From NCBI GenBank assembly GCA_947561395.2, contig OX387184.1, positions 27,022,766 to 27,086,765 of the forward strand: a DNA stretch of 64,000 nucleotides, given 5' to 3'. Origin of the DNA: Buxus sempervirens. Taxonomy: Eukaryota; Streptophyta; Magnoliopsida; Buxales; Buxaceae. This document shows, piece after piece, positions 1 through 11,000 of this stretch; positions within the stretch are counted from its first letter, which is position 1, and each line of letters starts with the position of its first letter. The notes beneath the pieces were generated by a model, which was not told where the DNA came from, did not search any database, and saw nothing but the letters and a program-made list of their open reading frames with translations. Both the position numbers and the translations under genes were made by a program.

Positions 1-1171
1 GTTTCCTTGCAGGCTATATAGCAATTCCCAATGCATTCCTTGGACGCACATGTCAATGGAAGATGCTTCGTTGATTCGTTCTTTGCAGTTGAGAACCAGG
101 TTTCTCCATCTTTCAATGAACTCAGCAACGGGCTCTTCCCTCTGTTTAATTGCAGCAAGTTCCGGAAGGCTCACGGTCCGTCCGGTATTGTAAAAACAAG
201 TAAGGAACTCCTGCTCAAACTGATCTAAGCTATCGATTGAACCAGCTTTGAGATCAAGATACCAGTCAAAGGCAGAACCCTTGAGAGACCAGACAAACTG
301 TTTCAACATGAGGTCACCGTATGTGCCGACATTATTGCATGTTTCAATGAAATGAGCAATGTATTGCTTAGGATTGCCCTTCCCATCGAACTGTTGGAAT
401 TTTGGAAGCTGGTAACCCATCGGCATGCGCATCTCATCGATGCGTTGAGAATATGGTTTAGCATAAACCAATGAAGATTGCGGCGAACCTCCATACTGGG
501 CTCCTATGGTGTCTACGATCATGTGTTGGAGTTGTTGCATTGAAAGTGATGCAACTGATATTTGTGTTGTATCATGCATGATATTTTGCAACACCACTCA
601 TTCACGATGCTCCTGTTGTTGCTGCTGCTCAAAATGGTCAGGAGTTGGTTGTGGGGTGAATCCTGCAGGATTCAGAGGATCATGACTAAGTTCAACCGGC
701 TGGTTCTACAACTCAAGCTTGCTTATCAGAGTTGCAATCTACATGTCTTTCTCCGCCAGGGATTGTTGTAATTTTTCAATGGCCTCAACCATTTGTTGAA
801 GGCGATTGTCTGATGTCAAAGCTTCCGCCATCATTACCGATGCAACGATATCAGCAATAGAGTAGGACTCATTTCCTTTGCGGAAACGAGAAGTTCCGAA
901 GTACGATCCAGTCTTTGATCCATTGCTGGATTCAGCATTAGAAGAGGAGTATCTGGATCCTTCGTTCTCATGTTAGGGTGAGGATGGATGAGCAGCTACA
1001 ATTTTTGGTGCAGTAGCTTTCTTGGTGTTTTGCCTGGAATGATGTTCCAGGGGTGACACAAGACTAGATTCTCCATACTTCGTCTTGGACTAAATAGTTG
1101 GCACAGCCTTATTAGCATGCAGCACCAAAAGTCTTATTGGATGTAGCAACCATAGCTTGCTTGGATGCCAT
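1..1171 (-). pseudogene. Ty3/gypsy gag polyprotein, 5' part, broken
   Basis: Read on the minus strand from an ATG at 1171 (MASKQAM...), this is a plant retrotransposon gag protein. The region 1-460 translates to the retrotransposon gag domain: a PMGYQLPKFQQFDGKGNP segment, then HFIETCNNVGTYGDL, FDWYLDLK and WRNLVLNCKER, which match the conserved core of plant Ty3/gypsy gag proteins. Several in-frame stops and at least one frame change (first stop 19 codons after the ATG) make it non-functional. It sits directly inside the LTR at 1257-1946 in the same orientation and runs off the left edge, so protease, RT and integrase, if present, lie outside the window. Family assignment rests on remembered domain similarity. 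Confidence 0.8.
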
Positions 1172-1489
1172 TTTTGCAGTGATAAGTTCTTTTTTCTTTT
1201 TCTTTGAACTCGAAAGATGAGAGGAAGAGAGCATCCCACCAGGCATTCCAGAAATTTGTACACACAAATTTCATGTATTTCCCTTTAACACAAAATAAAG
1301 TGATTACAAATAATATGAATTTAATAAAAAGAGGGATTTTACTCTCTTTGGGTGCTCGATCACTTGAGCGTCCTCTGATTGACGAGTGATTTGATGTAGA
1401 TGAATGCCAGGTGGCATTCTTTAGTTATGGAGTGGTTGTATATGTTCTTCACTCCAGGATTTGCTTTTGCTTCTACTTGTTTGTTGACT

Positions 1490-1700
1490 TGAAAGAGGAT
1501 TTTCTCTTTATAGAGAAGTGCCCCTTTCTTCTTTGAGAGGAGGTTTTCTCTTCAAGAGAAGTGCTCCTTTCTTCTTTGGGTGGAGGACCTACTCCTGCCT
1601 TTGGTGGAGGGTTTTTTCTTCAAGAGAATCTCTCCAGGACTGCTTTGAGCTGCTTCTCTTCAGATGGAGGATTTTCTCTTCAAGAGAATTTCTCCAGAGC
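1490..1700. repeat. Short tandem repeats inside the gypsy LTR
   Basis: About four diverged copies of a 40-60 bp unit with the core GAGGxTTTTCTCTTCAAGAGAA followed by a CTCCTTTC or CTCCAG tail. The core contains a small palindrome (CTCTT...AAGAG). They lie downstream of the LTR TATA box, so in the transcribed R/U5 part of the LTR. Confidence 0.55.
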
Positions 1701-1755
1701 TTTAGCCTTCGATCTCCTTAATTTGATTTGTGTCCTCTCCTTGTAACCAAGCCCC

Positions 1756-1765
1756 CTATTTATAG
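1756..1765 (-). promoter_or_regulatory. TATA box of the gypsy LTR
   Basis: CTATAAATAG on the minus strand, about 180 bp inside the LTR start and followed by a GGGGGCTTGGTTACAAGG stretch, the usual layout of a plant LTR promoter. Confidence 0.5.
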
Positions 1766-2029
1766 AGTTAAAATTACAAGGAATTGACAAATTTACCCCT
1801 TAAGGGATAAATGACAGAATTTTAAATTAAAATATCCCATATTTATCTTGTGGGATATGGGCTCACAATTTGGGCTTAATGAGCTATTCTTTGACAAGCC
1901 CATTTACAAACATGGGTTTTGGGCCTTGCAAATTTTGATGCCTACAGATACCATGTGACTAGTTAACTTATAGATACTTAAAAATTGTTCATAGGTACTA
2001 TGTAATTAGTGTTGTAAATATGCAAAAAG

Positions 2030-3300
2030 CTTCAATACCATTACTTTTAACTCCGCTACCTCATCTAGCAATTTGCTTAGTCTCTTTAATTCAGCAACAT
2101 CTCCTTTTAAGATCATTTATCATTGAATTCAATTTGTCGATCTAAAACAATCAAGCAAGAAAATTTTGAATTTATATAAGAGCTGGAACTTATGATGAAT
2201 AATGAGTAAAATTTAATTCCACTACCTCATCCGGCAATTCCTTCAATTTCTTTAATTCAGCTACCTCAACCTTCAGGGCAGCAACCTCTTTCTTTAGATC
2301 GTTTATCACTGCCCTTAATTCATCCACTTGAAACAATCAAGCAAATAAAATTTAAAGAGATATAGGAACCGCCACTTATGATGAATAATGAATACCCCTA
2401 CTGGGAGAAAAACATAAGAAATCTTAAAACAATATAATATACCTTATCATTTGATTTAATTGATTCGTGAAAATATTGAAATTTTGGTGTTTTCAAGTCC
2501 TTTTCTTTCTTACTCTCTCTCTCTCCAATATGTTAGCATCACTCCATACAATGATGCGAGGAGTTTCTTTATTGAAATGTATAGCGGCTCCATCCACGGG
2601 TACATGCTCATAATACAAAAGGTGCAATGGAATAAACATGTGTTGCATTAAAATTTATAATACCAAATAAATTAAATTTGTGTATGAAAACACTAAATTA
2701 CGTGTAAAATTATCAAACAGCTACTGATATTGTTGGTTGTTCTCCTTGAAGTGACAAATTGAGTCCACGAGCCAATCAAGAACAAACTTTGACCAAGTAT
2801 AGTTGGGGATTTTTTCTGTATCTCTTAGGAGATTTAAGAACTTGGGACTTGCCTTCGGCATAGCAGGGCATAAAAATGAGACAAATGCAAGTAATACAAA
2901 AAGCCTCTTGAAATCATCATCTCCCTTATCCGTATTTGTAAGTCTTCTCTCTATGTCTCGTAACTGTATCTTATTTGCCGTATCACAATACATTATTCTT
3001 AACTAACACACCTCACTATCCAACTCATCAGTTTCTATGCTCTCACCGGTAGAGGGCAACTCTAATATCTCCTCAACATCAAGTGGTGATATACTAATGC
3101 TCCTTTCTTCTGCTTTCAAGTAATACTAGTTGCTCTTATAAAACTGTTTCATCTTCATATCCAAAAGGCTTCCAAAGACAATTGTCCTAATAGCTAAATT
3201 CTAAGAATCGTTCAACCCTCCTATAATTTTGTTTAAATGAACCAGCGTACATCTGGTACGAGCTTCTTTTCCTCTTGGTGTCATTTATCTACAAATAATT
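2030..3300 (-). pseudogene. Decayed transposon-type plant ORF with coiled coil
   Basis: Three minus-strand pieces look coding. At 3040-3290 a fragment contains IRTIVFGSLLDMK and SISPLDVEEILELP, the style of the DUF1985/aminotransferase-like plant mobile region. At 2721-2993 an open 90-codon frame reads FKRLFVLLAFVSFLCP and TWSKFVLDWLVDSI. At 2030-2340 two tandem copies of about 185 bp each encode a heptad segment (LKKEVAALKVEVAELKKLKEL), a coiled coil. Such modules occur together in Ulp1-carrying Mutator-like transposons of plants. Stop codons break the first and third pieces. The family call is from memory; it may also be a decayed host gene. Confidence 0.45.
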
Positions 3301-3363
3301 ACAGAAATTCATAAAAAAAAAAATGGAAATTTTGAATTTAAATGTGCCCTCTATAAATTCAAA

Positions 3364-3687
3364 AGGTACTTACAAAAAAGCCTTAAGTACCCCACAAATA
3401 ACCCTCAAGTACCCCTCAATTAAGCTTTAGATACCCCAATTAAGCCTTATGTACCCCAAAATAAACCTTAGGTACCCTTACAATTAAGCCTTAGGCATCC
3501 ACCAAAACAACCCTTAGGTAGCCCCAAATAAGCCTTTAGGTACCTCCAAAATTAAGCTTTAGGTACCCCCAATTAAGTCTTAGGTACCCATCAAATTAAA
3601 CAACCCTTAGATACCCCTAAAATAACACTTAATTAGTCACCCCAAATAACCTTTAGGTACCCCAAATAAGCGTTAGATACCCCCAAG
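3364..3687. repeat. Minisatellite, unit around TTAGGTACCCC
   Basis: About 14 degenerate head-to-tail copies of a 20-27 bp unit close to AAGCCTTAGGTACCCCAAAT. Copies differ by substitutions and small length changes, and many keep the GGTACC hexamer. It lies about 1.3 kb downstream of the IspD stop codon. No reading frame runs through it. Confidence 0.85.
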
Positions 3688-3699
3688 AAAATGATCCTA

Positions 3700-4985
3700 T
3701 AATCTAATTTCGAAAGGACAAAAAGTGGCCCTTTTTTGTAATTTGGGATCTTAGTGGTATGTTTTTATAAATATCGACGAAAAGTGACCATTTTCCATAA
3801 TTTTCCCTATAAAAAATTTTCTGTTAATAATGAAGACACATAAAAACATAAATAAAAAAGAAAGTAAAAGACTAGACCTACAAAGAATAGAATTAACAAC
3901 CCTAGAAATCACAAAATCAAGATACATACAATTCAGTATTTCAAATATCAAGATTTATTCTTGTGATACTTATTCATTTTCTATTATTACATGTAAATCA
4001 TCTTTCTCTACAAGCTGTGATGCCTGATTTACCAAGTCCAAATTAATTCAGATACTTGATAGTTTCTGTCCTCTAATTGATAGCTATGCTAGCTTAGAAC
4101 CACCACTCATGATTTGCAAGGGTTTTATTCTTTAAAAAATATCCAAATTATCACTTTAAATAAATGAAGATGAGGAACTTACAGAAATCTCCCCGGTCAA
4201 TTGAGACATAAAGGCAAAAAAAAAATTAATAAATGAAAGAAGAGGAAGTATGCTTGGTGGTTGCGGAACGACCATTAGTGACGATCTTCCTTTCTGAGAA
4301 TCAACCTCGAACATTTTAACCGAATTGCCCCAAAAGCACACAAAAATCTCGGGTGTTTCGGGAGAGTCCCCATCTGTGCGCAAATGCAATAGCACTCATT
4401 CAAGACAGACAGTTCAGTCCAGCTGATTTTACATTGCCCTAGCCCAAACTGATTGTAACACCGCCTAACCCACCTTTAAAACCCTTTATTCACGTAGTCT
4501 AGCAGTCCCCTGTATTGTACTGCTGTTACATGTAAAATTAAACACAAATTTTCTAAGATTTTCTTAAAAGTTTCAAGACCCATTAAGATTGAAGCTGCCG
4601 TTTGCAATAGGGAAGTTCTTTAGGACTCGCCAACTATTCTTTTTTTTTTTTTTTTTGCTTTGATAAGGTCTCGCCAACTATTCGGCCAGGTGAAAAGTTA
4701 CCATACAACTGATGAAGTTATACATAACTATAAACGAAACTTAACTCATTTATTGATCACGATAGTATTATATGACAAAATAATGCACTTAGTCAATCTA
4801 ATTAGCTCAAAATTCTCTGTTGACAATGGCATGAAGAGTATTACATTGACCAAGACACTTGTCTGTTCTGTTTCTCTTTCGAAGAGTTTGAAGATACCCA
4901 TTTCTTCACTTTTTTTTCCCTTCGAATTTAATTTGAGTATTCATCCAAATCAACTGAAAAACTAATGAAAAAAATGGGGAACAAG
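3700..4985. other. No recognisable gene (IspD 3' flank)
   Basis: AT-rich, with a T run at 4641-4656. A 79-codon open frame on the minus strand at 4156-4395 (starting MLLHLRTDGDSPETPEIF) resembles nothing I know. The stretch next to the IspD stop (about 4700-4992) should hold the IspD 3' UTR. Confidence 0.5.
4749..4754 (-). terminator. Candidate polyadenylation signal of IspD
   Basis: AATAAA on the minus strand, about 240 nt downstream of the IspD stop codon. Plant polyadenylation signals are weakly conserved, so this is only positional support. Confidence 0.3.
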
Positions 4986-4992
4986 GTTGGAT

Positions 4993-5064
4993 TTACTTTG
5001 AAGGCACTGTGGAGTCTGTATTCAATATCCTCTCAGCAAGTAAAATATCATCTGGGGTTGTAAC
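4993..5064 (-). CDS. ISPD: IspD exon 11 and stop
   Basis: Residues 275-297: [18 protein letters not shown] and five more residues, then [13 protein letters not shown] is the conserved C-terminal helix. Confidence 0.95.
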   Translation of the reverse strand, partial: VTTPDDILLAERILNTDSTVPSK

Positions 5065-8000
5065 CTGAAGATAATAAAAATAATTCAGTAAATTGGGATC
5101 AAGATGACATAAAATTCAACAATTTTTTAACTCTCATATGGTAGAAATAATTGGTCAAAGCAGCAGTGATGTGGTTGTGCATGGAAGCACGCATTCATGA
5201 ATATTTCAAATAAATAGGGGTAGTTTACATGATTGTGACATTCGATGAATATTAAGAGTTGAAAAATACAGGTTATGTAGTAAAAGCAACAAGCTAAAAC
5301 TAACAGAACAGTATAGAGAATAGAAATCCAATACCTTGATGTTGGTATAAGATCCATCTGTGATGTACACAGGATGATTAAGATGCTCTACAATAGACAC
5401 GTCATCGGTAACTTCAAGGCCCTCTCTGTAGAGAAGCACAAATGCTCATTATATGTCTCTTATTTAAGGCTCTCCTATGTTAGAGAACAAAATTGGCCAA
5501 CCTCTATGATAGATATTTAATCAACTAGGGAATAATGTCTTGAGATCGAAACCACAGAACTGTAAAAGGTAGCTGGCTACAGATATATGGGGGAGGAGTA
5601 AATCCAAGAATTATTCTAGTCTAGTGCCTAGTTTCAAACATTAATTTGGCAATGGACTACTGATAGAGCAGCAGTTCACTATTCTTAATCGATGCATAAA
5701 GATATTTTTGGATCCTTATGTTACCTATTCATTCATAGTGAAGTTGTTAGAAGTATTTGGGCCTTATTATTGCCTGGTGGTGCATGGGTTTTTCTGAAGG
5801 AGCCAAGGGAGTTATAGGATACCCTCAAAGATTCAGCCCTTTAGTTGTCTGGGGTTTGGTCCACTGGTTTTCGCAGATGGTTCTCTGTTCTAGACATCTT
5901 TCTCATTTAGCCTAAAATACTTGATTGGGTATCAAATTTACTAAAGTTCATTGTAAGATATGGTGCTGGCCGCACATCAATCCAAAAAGATCATCATAAT
6001 GTTGTAGTTTATCACAGAAATTAAGATTCAATGGGTGTAAAAGACCAGGTTCAAGACATGATGCTGTGTCTCATATCATTCATTGACATGATTTTGTGAA
6101 CTTTCAATTGTGAGAAGGTACTATTTTGATAACATGAGTTCATGCAAGAATCAAATCTTTTTACTATTCCCTTGTACAGTAAAAGTTAGGAAAAATTCAA
6201 GATCAATCAATACAGAATTAAATATCACAGGTGTGGAAGAATTCTACCTATTAACAAGCTGAAAACCTTTCCTAAGCAAGTCAGGCCTGATAACCTGTAG
6301 AAAATTTTTGATAGGTAACCATAAATCTCTTACCAATATGGTGAATGAAACACTAATCATATATAGAAAAGTCAAAACTAAGTGCTTTAACCAATTAACC
6401 TGCGGGGTTTGCATTTCCCAAAGTGTTTTCCTGTCCAGAGTTCTTACAACAAAAGATTCAGCATTTGCCTGCATAAACATTGAAACAAGAATTTCAGGCC
6501 TTGTCATGGATGTGATGATTACAGCTCATGTGGTTAAAGTGGAGAATAATCCAATGCATATTGTTGTTATGGGAACAAATTTTAGATATAAGCAAACAGC
6601 AAGACATTTTCAAGTGATTTGACTCTTCACATCAAATGATTGAATCCGAAATCCTCAAGGCCAAACAACAATGTGCTATGAATTCATGTGTACAATCATT
6701 ATTGTAATAGTGGGAATCAGTCTGTTTGAAGAATAGGAGCTCTAGTTGATAAAATTCAGAAAAGAATTTTATTACTGAAAAACTACAAGATGTTTACATT
6801 GCTGGTTTTGTTATTAAATGAGTTTGTCATGATTTTTTAAGTCAATTGGGCTGGTTTTTTTTTTTTTATATATATATATATTAAAAGAAAGATGTATGTA
6901 CATAGTAAATACAAGTATGTATGATATTCCCCCTCCCCCAAGAGGCAACAAAAACCTCTCGGATCCAGAGACTATTCAAAACAAACTAAAACACTATAAA
7001 CATTGACACTATCATATACAAAAACCCATAACCCTCCCCATGACCTTATATCTCTAAACTGAACATATCTCCACACACTCCTCAGAAACTGGCCCTATAT
7101 ATATATATATCTGATCTGGAGGCCCCATACTTAGCTCGTCGATCTGCCATAATATTAGCCTCTCTAGGCACGTGACTTAACGAGACGTTCAGCTCATATG
7201 CCAAGGCTCTAGCTCTGATAATGACATGTGAAAGCCTCCATGTTTCAGGCTGGAATTATTTATACTCTTTATCCCTTGCTTTATTATTTGGAAATTATGG
7301 ATTGGAAGGAATAAAAGCAATTTTGAGAATTATTTCACAAACGGATCATTTTCTTGCCTTCTTCTAAACCAAAAATCAGTCGTCCTACTTTGGATTTGCC
7401 AAATTTGAAGTCTTTTAGTTGTCATGCCTTCTACACAGTAATCTTTCTTTATTCTCAAGTGGCTTGCTCCTACCAATTTCTTTAAATTGAATATTGATGG
7501 GTCTTCTTTGGGAAACCTAGGCCCCAATGGTGGACAAGGAATTTTAAGAGACTCCCGTGGAGGTTGTCTTTGCTTTTTCTCATCATTTTTGGCACTTCAA
7601 ACCAAGATTTTATACTTAATCTTGCTGGGTGTTTCGCCCTATGATTGAAACAAAATTTCAACGGCAAACCACCGAAATTTCTTCGAAGCGAAGAAATATT
7701 TGAAACATGAAAATCAGTGATTATTTTGGATTTGGCAAAAATAATGACAAAATTGAGTGAAATTTAGCTTGAATTGGGTGAAATTTCAAGTGTATCGCCC
7801 ATTGAAATGACTAAAATAATTTAAAAAACAAAAAACAAAATTTCACTCCATTTTGTCCGTTTCACCCAAAATTCCGCTCTGTTTTACCCATTCCACTAGA
7901 AGTTTCACTCAATTTAGAATCGCGCAAAATGTCTTGTTTGCTTCATTTTACCTCCCACAAAACATCATGCAGGGGGGTGTCTAGAGTGAAATTTCACGGT

Positions 8001-11000
8001 GTGCCGTCGAAACAGTAAACACTAGTTCGAACAATATAGAAAAAAACAAATCTCTTCTCCAAGGTCTCCACGTATGCTCATCTCTTAATGTTTGCAACCT
8101 CTCAATTGAATCTAATTCAAAAAGATCCTATTAATTGAATTCATTGTCTACCCTTTCCTTGGCACCTTTCTTACTGGATTCTGTAGATCAAGGATTCATT
8201 TTCTTTTTGTTCCTGTTTTACTCATAATTTTCAATAAGTCAATTCACTAGCAAATGCTCTTGCGAACCTTCATGCTAGTGGCTGCAACCCTATTTATTTA
8301 ACTCTGATGTTCCTCAGGATATTTTTTTATTTGTATCCTTTAGATAAGTTGGACCTTCCTTATTTAAGGAGTAATTCTTTGGTTAACATTGTGTGACACA
8401 TTAGAAGATTTCTTGGTCCTTTTTATCTAGGGGTCAGATCTTGTGTTCCTTGTTCTCTTGTAATTTTTTTTCTTTCAATTTTAATATAGGTCAAGATATC
8501 TGCCTCAACCCTAATCCCACTGACGGAGTGCCCCTATTGATCTATTGACCAAAGGGGGTTTCCTTTAAAAAAAATTTACTCCCACCAAGGGCGAGCCTTG
8601 GCGCAACGGTAATGTTGCTCCATTGCATTGTAGCCTAAAGGTTGCAAGTTCGAGTCACAGGAAACAGCCTCCCTGCTTGCGCTGGTAAGGCTGCATACAT
8701 CAGATCCTCCCCAAACCCTGCACAGTGGCAGGAGACTCGTGCACTGGTCTAGCCCTTTCTAATGTGATAGAACTCCTTGAATGTGAATAAATTCCCATGA
8801 AAAAATCCACTTCCATAAGCTCCGAAGTTGAGTCCATTAGACTCTGAAAGAAATCTTGCAACATGGACTACAATGTGATAGTCTAATTTGAAAAAATATG
8901 AGATATACGTGAAGATAATGAAGGCATGCCAACTGTGAGAACACGGCCCGTGGGGTCGGTTCGGGTCAAAGGAGTCGCCACCATCCATGGTTCAATTTAG
9001 GTGTGGATGGACACCAAGAAAATTAATTAATTAAGTGAGAATCTTAAATTGGCCCAACCAGATTTTGAGTTAGGGGATTCACTTAAGTGGTTGGGAAGGT
9101 GTTAGGCACCCAACTACCCCTAGTTCAATGAACTAGTTACCTTATCTGAATCACTCTAAAAATTTTATTTATTTACAATTTCCTCAAATTCTAATGAAAA
9201 AATCTTAGATATTTACAAATCCTAAAAAAGGGGAAGTTTCTAAGTTTGCTAAATTTTATAAAAGTAGAATATTTATAAAATCCTAATCTTTATAGATTTC
9301 TAAAAAATTTAAAAGAAAGAAAGTTTCTAAATTTACCAAAAAAAGGGAAAGTTTCTAATGGGCCATTTAGTATGGCTTCTGGATTGTGGATTCTGGATAA
9401 TAATTTGGATTTTGAAAATCAAGATTGTATATGCTTATTTTTAGAATCCAAAATCTTGTTTGGATATTTTGGATTTTAGCACCTTATTTAAGTGGAACCC
9501 ACCACCATTAATAGCTATTTAGTACTTGTGTTCAAGTGGGATCCACCACTTTTTAAGTATCAAAATCTATACAAACCCATAAAAGAAGGATTGTGGTTTT
9601 TGGTAGATTTTAGTATCTGCTTTAAAAATCAAACTTTCAAAAATCCTACCAAACAACTTAATGGACCTTGGTTTTTGGATTCTGGTAGAATCCAGAAACC
9701 CCACCAAACGACACCTTTGAAAATTTTCCTTATTTAAGATTTGTATATATTAGCAAACTTAAAAACACTTAGAAATTTAGGTGTCATTTGGTGGGGTTTC
9801 TAGTTTCTGGATTCTACCAGAATCCAAAAACCAAGGTCCATTAAGTTGTTTGGTAAAATTTTTGAAAGTTTGATTTTAAAAACAAATACTAAAATCTACT
9901 CAAAAACCACAATCCTCTTTTTATGGGTTTTTATAGATTTTGATACTTTAAAAGTAGTGGGTCCCACTTGAACACAAACACAAAAGAGCTATTAATGGCG
10001 GTGGGTCCCACTTGCACACAAGTACTAAGGAGATATTAATGATGGTGGGTCCCACTTAAACAAGGTGCTAAAATCCAAAGTATCCAAACAAGATTTTGGA
10101 TTCTAAAAATGAGCATTTGTAATCTTGATTTTCAAAATCCAAAATATTATCTAAAATCCACAATCTAGAAGCCATAACAAACGACCCCTTAGATTGCTAG
10201 ATTTTATACGAGTGGAACATTTCTAAAAATCCTAATCGTTAAAAATTTCTAAAAATTTAAAGATGCAACTAAAACAAAAAAATTTACAATTCTTTAAGCA
10301 TTTAAAATTTTCTTTCTTTTTTTTTCATTTAATATAGTTATTTATTAACAATTTCTTAAAAAAAATAATATTTACAAGTCCCACATAAATTATCACACCA
10401 AAAGATCCCCAAATAAAATAAAAAAATTTAAAAATAAAAGGAACTAAGCCAGTATAGGTCTAGCTGAGGTTAGTCCTTGGAGGGGTGGACTGGCAACCAT
10501 GATATTAAAATTCAACCAATACTGCAAAATACCAGCTAGTATTAGCCGGTAAGACGTAATTCTGTTCAGTGTTCACAACCTGTATGGTGAGTGGTACAAG
10601 TTCTTTAAACCATGAGGCAACAAACCAAACCTTCAGCATTTTTTGCAAAGTGGTTACACTTAGACTCAAATCTCCATTCACATTCTAATGGTGCAATGCT
10701 TGCACCATCAAACCATGTGATGGTCCCTCAAAAGAGCCCAAATGAAGACCAAATTTCCTCAAATCTTACTATCATAAAAGAAATCGAGGCAGATATCCGA
10801 CTGACATTTCCTTCCCAAAGAACCCTTCTCCTTTTCCCATATTGACTTCTATATCCCGATTAATAACTTACATGGTTACGCTCACTTATTGAGATTTGCT
10901 GCCAAATAGTGCCTCTCTTTTTTCCCTGTTGACTTCTATATCCCAATTTATAACTTACACCGCATACTAAAATTTGCTGCCCAAAGAGCCCCTCTCTTTT

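Larger units (their letters stand above)
1257..1946 (-). mobile_element. 5' LTR of a Ty3/gypsy retrotransposon
   Basis: On the minus strand the LTR starts TGTAGGC at 1946 and ends GTGTACA at 1257, giving the expected TGTA/TACA inverted ends and a length near 690 bp. A TATA box (CTATAAATAG) lies at 1756-1765. The gag reading frame begins about 85 bp downstream. The expected 5-bp target duplication on the outer side would be GATAC (1947-1951); the partner is outside the window. The inner boundary is inferred from the CA end and is less certain than the outer one. I did not recognise a primer binding site. Confidence 0.65.

Noticed and set aside
3364-3687. CRISPR-like array
   Set aside because: Units are contiguous degenerate tandem copies without unique spacers, in a plant nuclear sequence.
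4156-4395. Small protein gene of 79 residues
   Set aside because: No recognisable domain, signal or neighbouring exon; a chance frame cannot be excluded.
8588-8760. A tRNA gene, because A- and B-box motifs are present
   Set aside because: The tRNA-like head is followed by the Au SINE body and no cloverleaf acceptor stem can be formed; it is a SINE.
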